Of a stretch of 64,000 nt of DNA, positions 1 through 13,898 are shown piece by piece. This stretch comes from Prochlorococcus marinus str. MIT 0919 (lineage in GTDB: Bacteria > Cyanobacteriota > Cyanobacteriia > PCC-6307 > Cyanobiaceae). Both the position numbers and the translations under genes were made by a program. The first letter of the stretch is position 1; the number at the start of each line of letters is the position of its first letter. The stretch is from NCBI RefSeq assembly GCF_027359375.1, contig NZ_CP114779.1, positions 930,001 through 994,000 of the forward strand. The letters are read 5' to 3'. Below the pieces are notes generated by a model that saw nothing but the letters and a program-made list of their open reading frames with translations, was not told the origin of the DNA and did no database searches.

Positions 1-1366
<1,366 letters not shown>

Positions 1367-1394
1367 TTAATTGAGAAGATGGATTAAAAAGAAT

Positions 1395-3299
1395 TCAAGC
1401 TGTTGCTATAGCATCAAAAATCGTATGATTCATGACCACACGGCCAACAGTAGTTAGGACAAATCTACTGATTAGAACCCCTTTCTCATCTAAACGGTCA
1501 CGCTTTAAAGGCCATTGTTGGATTGAAGTTCCATCTTGCAGTTTTTCAGAATGAGTAGGCTCTATATTCTCATCGTCATCCTCAACTTCACCATTAAATC
1601 TGACCCATACCCAATCATGCAAATGAATTCTTCTATCTTCAAAAGCATTGATGACATCTTCTAGTGCTGCAAAAGTTTTTGATTGATTACCAAACTCAGG
1701 CTTCGGTGCATCAGGCTGAATAGCTGTCAAGTAATAAGAACCTAAAACCATATCCTGAGAAGGGGTCACAATCGGTTCTCCGGTTGCTGGTGAAAGAATG
1801 TTATTACTAGCAAGCATTAACATCCGAGCCTCAGTTTGCGACTCAATTGCTAAAGGGACATGAACAGCCATTTGGTCACCATCAAAGTCAGCATTAAAAG
1901 CAGGACAAACTAATGGGTGAAGCTGAATAGCTCTGCCATCAACTAATTTAGGTTCAAAAGCTTGAATTCCAAGTCTGTGCAAAGTTGGTGCTCTGTTTAA
2001 CAAAATTGGATGCCCATCTATCACTTCTTGCAAAACTTGCATAACCTCATCATCAGCTCTCTGGATAAGTTTTTTAGCAGCCTTAATGTTATTGACAATA
2101 TTCTGGCGAATGAGTCGATGAATAACAAAAGGCTGAAAGAGCTCTATTGCCATTTCTTTTGGCAAACCACATTGATGCATTTTTAACTTTGGTCCAACAA
2201 CTATTACTGACCTTCCTGAGTAATCAACACGCTTACCTAATAAATTTTGCCTGAAACGTCCCTGCTTACCCTCGATTATATCGCTTAAAGACTTTAAAGC
2301 ACGGTTATTGGCTCCAACAACAGTCCTACCTCTTCTTCCATTGTCAACAAGAGCGTCAACGGCTTCTTGAAGCATTCTTTTCTCATTCCTGACTATGATT
2401 TCAGGCGCTAATATTTCCTGCAAACGCGCTAATCGATTATTCCTGTTGATGACTCGTCTATATAAATCATTTAAATCAGAAGTAGCAAAACGTCCTCCAT
2501 CTAATTGAACCATTGGTCGCAAATCAGGTGGAATAACGGGAATTGCATCTAAAACCATCCATTCAGGGCGAGCATTGGTAGCAATAAAATTATCTATAAC
2601 TCTGAGCCTTTTAATTAATTTAGCCCTTTTTTGCCCTTTACTACCAGTGATTTCTTCTCTAAGGGTTTCCGCTATCTCATTAAGATCAAGATCTTCGAGA
2701 AGTTGCTGTAAAGCTTCTGCTCCTATTCCAACAACTGGTTCATTCTCTATTGTTGAATCTTCTGCATAGATTTCATCCTCAATTTCCAACCATTCATCTT
2801 CCGTTAACAGTTGCTTATACTTAAGATCCTTATGATCCCCTATATCCAAAACAACATAACAATTAAAATAAACAATCTGCTCAACATCTCTGAGAGGCAT
2901 ATCAAGCAAAATCGCAACATAACTTGGAATTCCTTTTAAATACCAAACATGAGATACAGGGGTGGCCAGTTTAATAAACCCCATCCTATGACGCCGCACT
3001 CTGCTCTCGGTAACTTCAACACCACATCTTTCACATACAATTCCACGGTGTCTAACTCTCTTATATTTACCGCAATGACATTCCCAATCTTTTGAAGGAC
3101 CAAATATTTTTTCACAAAAAAGCCCATCCATTTCTGGCTTTAAAGTTCGGTAATTAATAGTTTCTGGTTTAGTTACTTCACCAACAACTTGACCATTAGG
3201 CAAAGTCCTTTGCCCCCAAGACATTACTCTTTCAGGCGAAGCCAAGGTGATTTTGACATAATCAAAATGATTTTCTGTTCGAAGGTTGCTGTTAGTCAT
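1395..3299 (-). CDS. rpoC1: RNA polymerase subunit gamma (RpoC1)
   Basis: N-terminal half of beta-prime, a separate protein (gamma) in cyanobacteria and plastids. It is 634 residues, the usual cyanobacterial size. The N-terminal zinc site is visible as C74, C76, C89 and C92, and the catalytic magnesium loop NADFDGDQM lies near residues 469-477. The frame starts at an ATG ([12 protein letters not shown]) and ends 49 bp before rpoC2. The rpoB stop lies 49 bp upstream, so the three genes form one transcription unit. Nothing unusual is seen in the sequence. Confidence 0.98.
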   Translation of the reverse strand: MTNSNLRTENHFDYVKITLASPERVMSWGQRTLPNGQVVGEVTKPETINYRTLKPEMDGLFCEKIFGPSKDWECHCGKYKRVRHRGIVCERCGVEVTESRVRRHRMGFIKLATPVSHVWYLKGIPSYVAILLDMPLRDVEQIVYFNCYVVLDIGDHKDLKYKQLLTEDEWLEIEDEIYAEDSTIENEPVVGIGAEALQQLLEDLDLNEIAETLREEITGSKGQKRAKLIKRLRVIDNFIATNARPEWMVLDAIPVIPPDLRPMVQLDGGRFATSDLNDLYRRVINRNNRLARLQEILAPEIIVRNEKRMLQEAVDALVDNGRRGRTVVGANNRALKSLSDIIEGKQGRFRQNLLGKRVDYSGRSVIVVGPKLKMHQCGLPKEMAIELFQPFVIHRLIRQNIVNNIKAAKKLIQRADDEVMQVLQEVIDGHPILLNRAPTLHRLGIQAFEPKLVDGRAIQLHPLVCPAFNADFDGDQMAVHVPLAIESQTEARMLMLASNNILSPATGEPIVTPSQDMVLGSYYLTAIQPDAPKPEFGNQSKTFAALEDVINAFEDRRIHLHDWVWVRFNGEVEDDDENIEPTHSEKLQDGTSIQQWPLKRDRLDEKGVLISRFVLTTVGRVVMNHTIFDAIATA

Positions 3300-3348
3300 G
3301 AGAGTATAAAAATGTTAATTAATAAGTAGAAGAAAATTTTTAAAACAA

Positions 3349-6300
3349 TTATTCTTCTTGATAATCTGATCCCAATGATTCATAAGTAGGCCTGCTAGGA
3401 GTACTTCGGCGTGGGTTAACATCTTGCATCAAATCAACTTCTTTCCCTTCATCTGTATAAACCCCAATATCAAGACCTAGAGATTGCAATTCACGCATTA
3501 ATACCTTGAAAGATTCCGGTGTACCTGGTCTAGGTATTGGCTTGCCTTTAACAATGGCATTTAAGGCTTCATTCCTACCTTGCATGTCATCGGATTTTAC
3601 TGTCAACAATTCTTGCAATGTATAAGCTGCGCCGTAAGCCTCTAAAGCCCATACTTCCATCTCTCCAAGACGCTGCCCACCTTGCTGAGCCTTTCCACCC
3701 AAAGGTTGCTGAGTAACCAATGAGTAAGGACCAGTAGAACGAGCATGTATTTTGTCATCTACTAAGTGAACTAATTTAAGAAAATGAGAATACCCAACAG
3801 CAACTGGCTGATCAAAAGGCTCACCTGTTCTTCCATCTCTTAATAGTAGTTTTCCTGGATCTTCAGGGTTATATACCCAATCTTTCCCTGGCTGACTAGC
3901 AGCTTCTTTTAAATAAGCGGTAACAGTCTGATAAGACTTTTCAGCACCATACATTTCATCGAAGGGAACTACTTTGACTCTGCAATCCAAATTAGACGCT
4001 GCCCAACCCATTAAAAGCTCAAAGACCTGACCAACATTCATACGACTAGGGACGCCTAAAGGATTCAAAACAATGTCTACAGGAGTCCCATCGGGTAAAT
4101 AAGGCATATCTTCTCTAGGAAGTATCCGGCTAATAATTCCTTTGTTCCCATGCCTGCCAGCCATTTTATCGCCTACTTGTATTTTCCTTCGCTGAGCAAC
4201 ATAAACACGTACAACCATATTTGCACCAGGAGGCAGTTCATCACCTTGTTCTCTTGTATAGATTCTTACGTCAACCACGCGTCCTCTCTCGGTACTAGGA
4301 ACACGCAAAGAGTTATCTCTTACATCCCTAGCTTTTTCACCAAAAATAGCTCTTAAAAGCTTTTCCTCAGGAGGCTGATCAGACTCACCCTTAGGAGTTA
4401 CTTTGCCTACAAGAATATCTCCACTCTCTACAAATGCACCGATTCTAATAATACCCATTTCATCAAGATTACCCAGGCTTTCTTCAGCAATATTAGGGAT
4501 CTCTCTTGTGATTTCCTCAGGTCCTAACTTCGTTTGCCTAGCTTCAATCTCATACTTTTCTATATGAACAGAGGTGTAAAGATCATCTTTGACTAATCTT
4601 TCACTAACCAAAATTGCATCTTCGTAGTTATATCCTTCCCAAGGCATATAAGCAATCAAAACATTTTGTCCTAAAGCTATTTCACCCCCCTCACATGCCG
4701 AACCGTCAGCCAATACCTGCCCAATGATAACCTGATCACCATTATTAACTATTGGTCTTTGGTTTAAGCAAGTATCTTGGTTAGAACGCTGGTATTTCTG
4801 CAAATAATGGACGTGCTCAATCCCTTCCTCATCCGTTACGACTATAGAATTAGCATCAACATAAGTAACTTTTCCGTTTACTTGAGATATAGGAACCATC
4901 CCAGAATCTCTTGCAACTTGCGTTTCTAATCCAGTCCCCACCAAAGGACGTTCTGGACGTAAAAGAGGAACAGCTTGGCGCTGCATATTTGATCCCATTA
5001 ACGCCCTATTAGCATCATCATGCTCTAGGAATGGAATTAAAGATGTGGCAACAGAAATAACTTGAACAGGTGAAAGTTGAACATAATCCACTTGCTCTGG
5101 TGGTACTTTTTCAAAATCCTGTCTATATCTCACTGGAATTAAATCTGCAAGAATCATTCCTTCCTTATCAGTAGCAACATCCCCAGGCGCAACTCTGCAC
5201 TCATCTTCTAAGTCAGCAGATAAATAGATTGGCTTACCTTCTTTAATTACTCTTCCTTGTTCTACCTTCCAAAAAGGTGTTTCAATAAAACCATAATCAT
5301 TAACTCTTGCATGGGTAGCGAGGGAATTTATCAAACCAGCATTGGGACCCTCTGGAGTCTCAATTGGGCAAAGTCTTCCGTAATGGGAAGGATGAATATC
5401 TCTAACTGCAAATCCTGCTCTTTCTCGAGTTAGTCCCCCTGGCCCTAATGCCGAAATACGCCTTTTATGTGTCAACTCAGCCAAAGGATTAGTTTGGTCC
5501 ATGAACTGACTCAATTGACTTGAACCAAAAAATTCTTTAACAGCCGCTACCAAAGGCTTAGGGTTTACTAATTGTGCTGGAGTTAAAGAATCAGTCTCTC
5601 CAACAGTCATTCTTTCCTTAATTATTCTTTCTAAACGATTTAATCCAACCCGAACTTGATTCTGTAATAACTCTCCTACAGATCTAACTCTACGATTACC
5701 AAGATGATCTATATCATCTAATGTAGCACCGCCTACATCAAGCTCAAGATTAATTAAATAATCAATTGTTGATAGAACATCTTCATGAGTAAGTGTTCTA
5801 ACTGAGTTTGGAATAGTTAGTCTTAATTTCTTATTAATTTTATATCTTCCTACTCTACCTAAATCATAACGCTTAGCATCAAAGAATCTGCTTTGCAAAA
5901 GTTGTTGTCCCCCACTTACCGAAGGCGGCTCGCCTGGTCTTAACTTTTTATAAAGTTCAAGCAAAGCTTGATCTTCTGAACTAATACCTTCTTCATCAGC
6001 TGCCTCTATAGATTTCTTATAATATTCAGGATGTCGTAATTTATCTATAACATCATTATCTGAAAGACCCATTGCCCTCATTAAGACATGAGCATTTATC
6101 TTTCTAGTTTTATCAACTCTTACATGTAGTAGATCATTCTTGTCTGTTTCAAATTTCAACCATGCACCACGGTTTGGAATAACACTTGCATTGTAAGTTC
6201 TTCGACCATTCTTATCCTGCTCATCTTTAAAATAAACTCCTGGGCTTCTAACTATTTGATTAACAATTACTCGCTCTGCTCCATTAATAATAAAAGTTCC

Positions 6301-6639
6301 TCTTTCAGTCATCAATGGCAATTCACCTATAAAAACTTCTTGCTCTTTTATTTCGCCTGTTTCCTTATTAATTAGACGACAAGTGACATACATCTGAGAA
6401 GCAAAAGTTGCATCTCTTTTCTTAGCTTCTTCTACATCATGACGAGGTCGCTTTAAGCGATATTCACTGCCTATGAAATGAAGCTCTAGCTTGCCAGTGT
6501 AATCAGTTATCGGGGAGAAGTTCTCCAACTCCTCAATTAAGCCTTTTTCCAAAAACCACTTAAAACTTGCTCGCTGCACCTCAACCAGATCAGGCAGGTG
6601 TGTAGCGGTCTTAGCGACCTGAATCGCGCTTCTACTCAT
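3349..6639 (-). CDS. rpoB: RNA polymerase subunit beta (RpoB)
   Basis: Beta subunit of RNA polymerase, 1096 residues from the chosen start. Conserved beta-subunit stretches seen include [15 protein letters not shown], the rifampicin region around [20 protein letters not shown], and [12 protein letters not shown] near the catalytic pocket. The open frame continues 24 residues upstream to 6711. I chose the ATG at 6637-6639 ([18 protein letters not shown]) because that is where family similarity begins as I recall it; the upstream residues look non-conserved. The gene heads the rpoB-rpoC1-rpoC2 unit and is preceded by about 280 bp without a gene. Confidence 0.97.
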   Translation of the reverse strand: MSRSAIQVAKTATHLPDLVEVQRASFKWFLEKGLIEELENFSPITDYTGKLELHFIGSEYRLKRPRHDVEEAKKRDATFASQMYVTCRLINKETGEIKEQEVFIGELPLMTERGTFIINGAERVIVNQIVRSPGVYFKDEQDKNGRRTYNASVIPNRGAWLKFETDKNDLLHVRVDKTRKINAHVLMRAMGLSDNDVIDKLRHPEYYKKSIEAADEEGISSEDQALLELYKKLRPGEPPSVSGGQQLLQSRFFDAKRYDLGRVGRYKINKKLRLTIPNSVRTLTHEDVLSTIDYLINLELDVGGATLDDIDHLGNRRVRSVGELLQNQVRVGLNRLERIIKERMTVGETDSLTPAQLVNPKPLVAAVKEFFGSSQLSQFMDQTNPLAELTHKRRISALGPGGLTRERAGFAVRDIHPSHYGRLCPIETPEGPNAGLINSLATHARVNDYGFIETPFWKVEQGRVIKEGKPIYLSADLEDECRVAPGDVATDKEGMILADLIPVRYRQDFEKVPPEQVDYVQLSPVQVISVATSLIPFLEHDDANRALMGSNMQRQAVPLLRPERPLVGTGLETQVARDSGMVPISQVNGKVTYVDANSIVVTDEEGIEHVHYLQKYQRSNQDTCLNQRPIVNNGDQVIIGQVLADGSACEGGEIALGQNVLIAYMPWEGYNYEDAILVSERLVKDDLYTSVHIEKYEIEARQTKLGPEEITREIPNIAEESLGNLDEMGIIRIGAFVESGDILVGKVTPKGESDQPPEEKLLRAIFGEKARDVRDNSLRVPSTERGRVVDVRIYTREQGDELPPGANMVVRVYVAQRRKIQVGDKMAGRHGNKGIISRILPREDMPYLPDGTPVDIVLNPLGVPSRMNVGQVFELLMGWAASNLDCRVKVVPFDEMYGAEKSYQTVTAYLKEAASQPGKDWVYNPEDPGKLLLRDGRTGEPFDQPVAVGYSHFLKLVHLVDDKIHARSTGPYSLVTQQPLGGKAQQGGQRLGEMEVWALEAYGAAYTLQELLTVKSDDMQGRNEALNAIVKGKPIPRPGTPESFKVLMRELQSLGLDIGVYTDEGKEVDLMQDVNPRRSTPSRPTYESLGSDYQEE

Positions 6640-6921
6640 GCGAGAACCTGCGGTTAATAGGGTGAATTGATAGCTGGACTGAAAAGTTTGGTCTTCAAGC
6701 CGGTTAATCAAAGAGCAAAAGTACCCATGTACTCCTTCACAAAATGAGGGAGCTAATTGACATCAATGACTCAGTAAACGCGGTTGAAAATTGCGAAATT
6801 CGACAAACCTCTGAAAAGGAGGACCATTCTTTTCTAAAAAAGGCACAGTAAACCTGCACCAAGACCAGGACAATTCTAGATATTACACTTGGATGATTTT
6901 TTTATCCACTAAAAATCTGTA
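6640..6921 (-). promoter_or_regulatory. rpoB upstream region with candidate -10 box
   Basis: This 282-bp stretch separates tatD from rpoB, both on the minus strand. A TAATAT hexamer read on the minus strand at 6880-6885 is a plausible -10 element, which would give a long leader of over 200 nt before rpoB. A short CCTC/GAGG inverted pair lies within the leader. No -35 box, coding frame or known small-RNA motif is convincing. The promoter assignment is an inference from base composition and position only. Confidence 0.3.
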
Positions 6922-7707
6922 TTAGAGCAAATTAAACAATTTCTTAGCATTAGCAGTACTTTGATTTGCGATCGATATCAGGGTTTCCTCTCTTAGTTCA
7001 GCGAGCTTTTTAGCCACCTCTGCAACATAGGCCGGTTCATTGCGTTTCCCTCTCCAAGGAACAGGTGCTAAGAAAGGGCAATCTGTTTCAATTAAAAATC
7101 GATCTTGAGGTACTCTTCGAGCACAATCATGAGTTTCTTGGGCTTTAGGGAAAGTTACCAATCCACTAAAACTAATGTAAAAACCTAGATCTACAAAACT
7201 TGCCATCTCTGTGGAGCTCCCAGCCCAACAATGCATTACTCCTCTTGGGCACTTATCAGAATCTTTTAATTCAGAAAGCAAGGTGATCATTGGGTCAGCA
7301 GAGTCTCTACAGTGAATGATTACGGGCAAATCTAATTCATTAGCTAAAAGCAATTGAGGTCGCAGTATATTTAACTGTTCCTGAAGATTTTTATCTCTAA
7401 AAAGATCTAATCCCAGTTCTCCAATAGCTACGACTCTAGGGTCATCAATTGCAGCTTTGCGCAGAACATTGATGCTTTTATCACTCCAAGATTTCGTGTC
7501 AAGCGGATGAACACCTACTGAGTAATTTAACTCTGGGAAACGATCAGCCAATGCACGAATTGCTGGGATCTCAGCAGTTTCTACACAAGCATGAATAAGG
7601 TTCGTAACTCCGGCATTTCTCCACCTTTCTGAAACCTCATCCAAGTCTTTCTCAAAATTCTTAAATATAAGGTGACAATGGCTATCTATAAAAGAGTAAT
7701 TAGTCAT
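6922..7707 (-). CDS. tatD: TatD family metal-dependent hydrolase
   Basis: Predicted TatD-family DNase or metal-dependent hydrolase with a TIM-barrel amidohydrolase fold, 261 residues, the usual family length. Metal-ligand motifs are visible in order: DSHCHL near residue 8, GELGLD in the middle, IHCRD and HCWAG, and ETDCPFLAP near the C-terminus. Family members cleave DNA or RNA ends and have been tied to DNA repair and RNA quality control; the physiological substrate here is unknown. It begins with ATG, 66 bp downstream of the end of rpsT, and may share its transcript. The rpsT-tatD-rpoB order is, as I recall, common in marine picocyanobacteria. Confidence 0.9.
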   Translation of the reverse strand: MTNYSFIDSHCHLIFKNFEKDLDEVSERWRNAGVTNLIHACVETAEIPAIRALADRFPELNYSVGVHPLDTKSWSDKSINVLRKAAIDDPRVVAIGELGLDLFRDKNLQEQLNILRPQLLLANELDLPVIIHCRDSADPMITLLSELKDSDKCPRGVMHCWAGSSTEMASFVDLGFYISFSGLVTFPKAQETHDCARRVPQDRFLIETDCPFLAPVPWRGKRNEPAYVAEVAKKLAELREETLISIANQSTANAKKLFNLL

Positions 7708-7773
7708 TTACTGAAAGCTTTATTTTCATTTTTCTCTATCCAAACAAGGATAAAGGGTGGAGATCCCTGTAAT

Positions 7774-8109
<336 letters not shown>

Positions 8110-8159
8110 TTACCTCAACAAGCTAATAAAAAAAAATCTTACAGAGATACAAGACAATT

Positions 8160-8175
8160 AAAGCCTCTAGGCTTT
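8160..8175 (+). promoter_or_regulatory. Inverted repeat just upstream of hisD
   Basis: AAAGCC-TCTA-GGCTTT forms a six-bp stem with a four-base loop (seven bp if the loop closes further). It ends three bases before the TTG that opens the longest hisD frame. It could fold in the hisD mRNA and hide that start, or act as an operator in the divergent rpsT/hisD promoter. Its role is unknown. Confidence 0.45.
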
Positions 8176-8178
8176 AGT

Positions 8179-9528
8179 TTGATAATAGAGTTCAGGTTAG
8201 AAAACTTGGCTGAGTCAAGCCAAATACTATCCTTCGCCACTGATTTCCAGGCAGCAATGACTGCTCTGGAAAGAATATCCAATAGAACAAGAGGAGATAA
8301 GCAAAAGCAAGCTGCACGAACTGTAGAAAAAATTCTTGAAGATATTAAAGATCACGGAGACAAATCTTTGTCTCATTACACATTGCAATTTGATGGATTT
8401 GATCCTGATCCTCTAGCAGTTACAAATGAGGAAATTGACCAAGCGTGGAAACTAACTCCACAGCCATTACAAGAAGCACTATCAATTGCCAAAAGTCGTA
8501 TAGAAAGCTTCCATAAAAGCCAAGTTCCAAAAAATATTCTTCTTAAAGGAAAGTTTGGAGAGAAGCTTGGCAGAAGATGGAAACCAGTTCAAAGAGCTGG
8601 GATTTATGTGCCTGGTGGCAGAGCTTCATATCCAAGCACAGTATTAATGAATGCTATTCCTGCTTACGTGGCAGGGGTTGACGAGATAATTATGTGTTCT
8701 CCAGCACACTCGGATGGGATTATCAATAAAACCGTTTTAGCAGCTGCTTCTTTGGTGGGTATCAAAAAAGTTTTTCGTGTTGGAGGATCGCAAGCAATTG
8801 GAGCTATGGCTTATGGCACTGAAACCATTCCGAAAGTTAATGTAATAAGTGGTCCTGGTAATTTGTATGTAACTTTGGCCAAAAAATATGTTTATGGAGA
8901 AGTTGGAATTGATGCACTTGCAGGCCCTAGTGAAGTATTAATCATTGCAGATGGTAGCGCTGATATTGACTTTATAGCCGCAGATTTACTAGCTCAAGCA
9001 GAGCATGATCCATTAGCTGCAACTATTTTATTAACAACAGATAAACGTTTATCTGACAATATCGATCAGGCCATACTGGATCAGCTTAATCAACACCCAA
9101 GAGCAGAAATATGTCTTACCGCACTGAAGGAATGGGGTCTAAAAGTTCTTTGCAATGATATTGAAACTTGTATTAATTTAAGCAATTATTTTGCTCCTGA
9201 GCATCTTGAATTATTAATAGAAAAGCCTTATCAATATGAAAATAAAATAATTAATGCTGGAGCAATTTTCTTAGGTCCTTTAAGCCCAGAAGCTGTTGGA
9301 GACTATATTGCAGGACCCAATCACACCTTACCAACTTCAGGGACTGCAAAGTTTAGCGGTGCTCTAAGTGTGGAAACTTTCATGAAAAATACATCAATAA
9401 TTGAATTTAATCAAAGTGCTTTCGAAAATAACAGACAAGCCATTATTGAGCTTGCAAACAGCGAAGGTCTTTATAGTCACGCAAATTCAATAAGGATTAG
9501 AAGCTCTAAGTCTTTCGAAGAGAAGTAA
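8179..9528 (+). CDS. hisD: Histidinol dehydrogenase
   Basis: Catalyses the last two steps of histidine synthesis, oxidising L-histidinol to histidine with NAD and zinc. Family motifs are clear: [19 protein letters not shown], the GPGN loop, the signature around [19 protein letters not shown] with zinc-ligand residues, and [16 protein letters not shown]. The 449-residue frame opens at a TTG. Typical cyanobacterial HisD proteins begin nearer the residues reading [18 protein letters not shown], so the first 15 or so residues may not be translated; no ATG lies before codon 27. The gene ends 23 bp inside the convergent rpiA. Confidence 0.95.
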   Translation: MIIEFRLENLAESSQILSFATDFQAAMTALERISNRTRGDKQKQAARTVEKILEDIKDHGDKSLSHYTLQFDGFDPDPLAVTNEEIDQAWKLTPQPLQEALSIAKSRIESFHKSQVPKNILLKGKFGEKLGRRWKPVQRAGIYVPGGRASYPSTVLMNAIPAYVAGVDEIIMCSPAHSDGIINKTVLAAASLVGIKKVFRVGGSQAIGAMAYGTETIPKVNVISGPGNLYVTLAKKYVYGEVGIDALAGPSEVLIIADGSADIDFIAADLLAQAEHDPLAATILLTTDKRLSDNIDQAILDQLNQHPRAEICLTALKEWGLKVLCNDIETCINLSNYFAPEHLELLIEKPYQYENKIINAGAIFLGPLSPEAVGDYIAGPNHTLPTSGTAKFSGALSVETFMKNTSIIEFNQSAFENNRQAIIELANSEGLYSHANSIRIRSSKSFEEK

Positions 9529-10219
9529 CAGTAGACTTCCCATTCTGGATTTCCCCTACAAGAACTTCATCTACAAGGTTAACGAATAAGCCATTCTCAA
9601 GTACGCCAGGAATATTATTAATTAAAGGCTCTAATGTCTCAGGGCTATGAATGCCATTTTCAAAAGTAACATCTAGCACTAAATTCCCCTGATCAGTAAC
9701 TATTGGTCCTGCTTTTTTTGTTGCCATTCGCAGATCTGAAGTACCTCCCAATTGTTTTAATTGTTGATCAACCAATTGCCACGCTGAAGGTAAAACTTCA
9801 ACTGGAAGTTTAAATTCAAGATTTAACTGTTTCACAATCTTGGTTGAGTCAACAACCACAACAAAACGATCTGCTAGCGACGCAACAAGCTTTTCCTGAA
9901 CATGACAGGCTCCACCCCCTTTGATCAATTGAAATTTAGAATCAACCTCATCTGCTCCATCGATAGCTAAATCAATATGAGATACCGCAGATAAATTTTT
10001 CAACGGTATTTGCAATTTAGTTGCTAGAACTTCCCCTTGAAAGGACGTCGTTACTCCAACAATATTTTTCAATTGGCCTGATGAAATTTTTTGTCCTAAA
10101 GCCTCAATCATTAATGCCGCAGTTGATCCAGAACCCAGCCCAAGAACCATCCCATCGTTGATTTGATCCACTGCAGCCTCAGCTACAGCCTGTTTCATTT
10201 GTGTTTGTAAATCTGCCAT
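9506..10219 (-). CDS. rpiA: Ribose-5-phosphate isomerase A
   Basis: Interconverts ribose 5-phosphate and ribulose 5-phosphate in the Calvin cycle and pentose phosphate pathway. From the ATG at 10217-10219 it is 237 residues ([20 protein letters not shown]). Motifs seen are [16 protein letters not shown] and [11 protein letters not shown], which form the phosphate and active-site loops. The frame extends ten residues further upstream through a run of ten A residues; I chose the internal ATG on family length. Its 3' end overlaps hisD by 23 bp tail to tail, and it follows the DegQ-type protease gene closely on the same strand. Confidence 0.95.
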   Translation of the reverse strand: MADLQTQMKQAVAEAAVDQINDGMVLGLGSGSTAALMIEALGQKISSGQLKNIVGVTTSFQGEVLATKLQIPLKNLSAVSHIDLAIDGADEVDSKFQLIKGGGACHVQEKLVASLADRFVVVVDSTKIVKQLNLEFKLPVEVLPSAWQLVDQQLKQLGGTSDLRMATKKAGPIVTDQGNLVLDVTFENGIHSPETLEPLINNIPGVLENGLFVNLVDEVLVGEIQNGKSTVTSLRKT

Positions 10220-10254
10220 CAAAAAAAAAACCTTGGAAGACAGTAGCAAGATTT

Positions 10255-11376
<1,122 letters not shown>

Positions 11377-11503
11377 CTACTTACTAACGATCCTGAGTAA
11401 TGAGTATGGGTATTACTAGGAAATAATGACGAACCTTAATTCTAAATAAAATCAAATCCTATTAAATATAGAAAAAGAAAAGATAATCTATTAGAATTCT
11501 TAT

Positions 11504-11581
11504 GCCTGACGGTTTCCTCTGAAATGGAGGCAGGTAATATCTGAAAGCTGTCGGGCTTAAAGGTCCGATCCAAGCTTTACC
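11504..11581 (+). promoter_or_regulatory. Structured leader in front of rimP-nusA-ylxR-infB
   Basis: Two stem-loops can be drawn. The first pairs GCCTG (11504-11508) with CAGGT (11531-11535), with an inner CCTC (11516-11519)/GAGG (11527-11530). The second pairs AAAGCT (11544-11549) with AGCTTT (11573-11578) and, inside it, TCGGGC (11551-11556) with GTCCGA (11563-11568). The second ends three bases before the rimP TTG, so it would cover the ribosome-binding region. This suggests translational control of the operon. The pairing is seen; the role is inferred. Confidence 0.55.
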
Positions 11582-12052
11582 TTGTCTAACCAAATCGTCA
11601 CAAATTTAGAATCCCTAGCCTGCGATACAGCTGCTAATAATGGTTTAGAAGTTTATGGTTTTACAATAAATACTGATAAAAAACCTATGAATATTCAAGT
11701 TCAAATCAAAAAGATGAGCTGTGAAGAAGAAATATCTCTTGAAGACTGTGTTCATTTTAGCGAGCCCATGAATGAGGCTATTGAACAGTCAAAATTGCTC
11801 GACAATGGTTATGTGCTGGAAATAAGCAGCCCTGGGCTTAGCGATTTGCTGGAAACTGATAGAGACTTTAAAACTTTTAAAGGGTTCCCTATTGAAGTAC
11901 GCTTGAAAGACAAAGACAACTCAGAGCTTTTAAAAAGTGGTTTGCTACATGAAAGATCAAAGGAATACTTGCTAGTAAACATAAAAGGGAGGATTAGCAA
12001 AATTCCTAGGAAAAATATTATCTCCGTCCAATTGACTAGCCCCACTGGCTAA
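11582..12052 (+). CDS. rimP: Ribosome maturation factor RimP
   Basis: Protein needed for late 30S subunit maturation. It is 156 residues, normal for the family, and opens with TTG (MSNQIVTNLESLACDTA). The RimP N-terminal domain is recognisable from GLEVYGFTI, the acidic ISLEDCVHFSEPMNEA and GYVLEISSPGLSDLL; the latter is the most conserved RimP signature. It is the first gene of the rimP-nusA-ylxR-infB cluster, a very common bacterial order, and lies 56 bp before nusA. A stem-loop immediately upstream may limit its translation. Confidence 0.93.
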   Translation: MSNQIVTNLESLACDTAANNGLEVYGFTINTDKKPMNIQVQIKKMSCEEEISLEDCVHFSEPMNEAIEQSKLLDNGYVLEISSPGLSDLLETDRDFKTFKGFPIEVRLKDKDNSELLKSGLLHERSKEYLLVNIKGRISKIPRKNIISVQLTSPTG

Positions 12053-12108
12053 TCAATCTAAGGTTAACTCCCCCCCACTCAACTGAAAACTCTCTTACCC
12101 CATCCTCG

Positions 12109-13560
12109 ATGGCACTAGTTCTTCTCCCTGGACTCAATAACTTAATAGATGACATTAGTGAGGAGAAAAAACTCCCCGCTCAGGTCGTTGAAACCGCACT
12201 AAGAGAAGCTTTGCTGAAAGGGTATGAAAGGTACAGAAGGACACTATATCTTGGAATTAATGAGAACCCATTTGAAGAGGAGTACTTCAGTAATTTTGAT
12301 GTTGGTCTAGACCTGGATGAGGAAGGATATAGAGTTTTAGCTAGTAAAATTATTGTTGACGAAGTAGAAAGTGAAGATCACCAAATCGCTTTAAATGAAG
12401 TCATGGAAGTTGCCGAAGATGCACAAATCGGTGACACAGTAGTTCTAGATGTAACCCCAGAAAAAGAAGATTTTGGGCGAATGGCAGCAGCTACTACAAA
12501 GCAAGTCCTCGCTCAAAAATTGAGAGATCAACAACGAAGAATGATCCAAGAGGAATTTGCCGATTTAGAAGACCCTGTTCTCACTGCAAGAGTGATTCGT
12601 TTCGAAAGACAATCCGTAATAATGGCTGTCAGCTCAGGGTTAGGCAGACCTGAAGTGGAAGCAGAGCTGCCCCGTAGAGATCAGCTTCCTAACGACAATT
12701 ATCGCGCAAATGCAACATTTAAGGTATTTCTAAAAGAAGTTAGCGAGGTACCCAGAAGAGGGCCACAATTATTTGTAAGCAGATCTAACGCTGGTTTAGT
12801 TGTTTATTTATTTGAAAACGAAGTCCCAGAGATACAAGAAGGTTCAGTAAGAATTGTTGCTGTTGCGCGCGAAGCTAATCCCCCCACCAGATCTGTAGGG
12901 CCAAGGACGAAGGTTGCAGTAGATAGCATTGAAAGAGAAGTAGACCCTGTTGGGGCTTGCATTGGTGCAAGAGGCTCAAGAATTCAACAGGTAGTAAATG
13001 AATTACGAGGTGAAAAAATTGATGTTATTCGCTGGTCTTCAGACCCTATTCAATACATCTGCAATTCACTTAGTCCTGCAAGGGTTGAAGTGGTAAGACT
13101 TGTTGATCCTGAAGGCCAGCATGCGCATGTACTAGTACCTCCAGATCAGCTAAGCCTTGCAATTGGCCGAGAAGGTCAAAATGTCCGTCTCGCTGCAAGA
13201 TTAACTGGTTGGAAGATAGATATTAAAAACTCACAAGAATATGATCAAGCTTCGGAGGATGCAGAAGTAGCGGAACTAATTGCTCAGCGAGAAGAAGAAG
13301 AAAGCCTACAAAGACAAGCCGAAGAAAGATTAGAAGCTGAACAAGCCGCTCGAGCTGAAGAAGATGCAAGGTTAAGAGAACTCTATCCTTTACCTGAAGA
13401 TGATGAACTAACTGAAGGATCCGAGAAGGAAGAAGAAGTGGATATAAATGAAGAAAATTATGTAAATACGGATAGTAACTTACCTGAAGGAGAAGAAGAA
13501 GAAGAAGTAGTAGTAGAAGCAATAGAAGAAGTTAATTCTTCAGAGGATGGGGTCCGGTGA
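12109..13560 (+). CDS. nusA: Transcription elongation/termination factor NusA
   Basis: RNA polymerase-binding factor affecting pausing, termination and antitermination. It has 483 residues: an N-terminal polymerase-binding domain, an S1 domain, then two KH domains recognised by GACIGARGSRIQQVV and LAIGREGQNVRLAARLTGW. After the KH domains come about 100 very acidic residues, with long runs of glutamate, in place of the acidic repeats of enterobacterial NusA. The stop overlaps the ylxR start (GTGA at 13557-13560), so the two are translationally coupled. Confidence 0.97.
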   Translation: MALVLLPGLNNLIDDISEEKKLPAQVVETALREALLKGYERYRRTLYLGINENPFEEEYFSNFDVGLDLDEEGYRVLASKIIVDEVESEDHQIALNEVMEVAEDAQIGDTVVLDVTPEKEDFGRMAAATTKQVLAQKLRDQQRRMIQEEFADLEDPVLTARVIRFERQSVIMAVSSGLGRPEVEAELPRRDQLPNDNYRANATFKVFLKEVSEVPRRGPQLFVSRSNAGLVVYLFENEVPEIQEGSVRIVAVAREANPPTRSVGPRTKVAVDSIEREVDPVGACIGARGSRIQQVVNELRGEKIDVIRWSSDPIQYICNSLSPARVEVVRLVDPEGQHAHVLVPPDQLSLAIGREGQNVRLAARLTGWKIDIKNSQEYDQASEDAEVAELIAQREEEESLQRQAEERLEAEQAARAEEDARLRELYPLPEDDELTEGSEKEEEVDINEENYVNTDSNLPEGEEEEEVVVEAIEEVNSSEDGVR

Positions 13561-13835
13561 ACCAACGTACCGTCCTGCGTCGATGTGTTGCATGTCGAAC
13601 TCTCTTCGACCGCCAAAAACTTTGGAAAGTGACAAGAGACTTCCAGGACGGCATAGTCCTTGATAAGGGTATGGGTCGCTCAGCCTATATATGCCCTAAG
13701 AAGGAGTGTTTCGAAGAAGCTTTACGGCGCAAACGTCTTCAAAAAGCCCTGAGATGTCAAGTGCCATTAACTGTTTTCGATCTGCTGCAAAATCGTTTGA
13801 ATGAAAACAAACATTCAAACTCTGAGGAAAGATGA
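13557..13835 (+). CDS. ylxR: YlxR (DUF448) family protein
   Basis: Small basic protein of 92 residues with the YlxR signature RCVACR near the N-terminus and later GRSAYICPKKECFEEALRRKRLQKAL. YlxR-family proteins are predicted RNA-binding and usually sit between nusA and infB, as here. It starts with GTG and shares four bases with the nusA stop. It ends 63 bp before infB. The exact function is not established for cyanobacteria. Confidence 0.9.
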   Translation: MNQRTVLRRCVACRTLFDRQKLWKVTRDFQDGIVLDKGMGRSAYICPKKECFEEALRRKRLQKALRCQVPLTVFDLLQNRLNENKHSNSEER

Positions 13836-13898
13836 ATAATTGGCCTACCTTAATAAAAGGGCTTAAGCAAAACTCGCCAGGATTAACTGGAGAACTTA

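Noticed and set aside
13485-13530. Tandem GAAGAA-type repeats
   Set aside because: They encode the glutamate tail of NusA; this is low-complexity coding sequence, not a separate repeat element.
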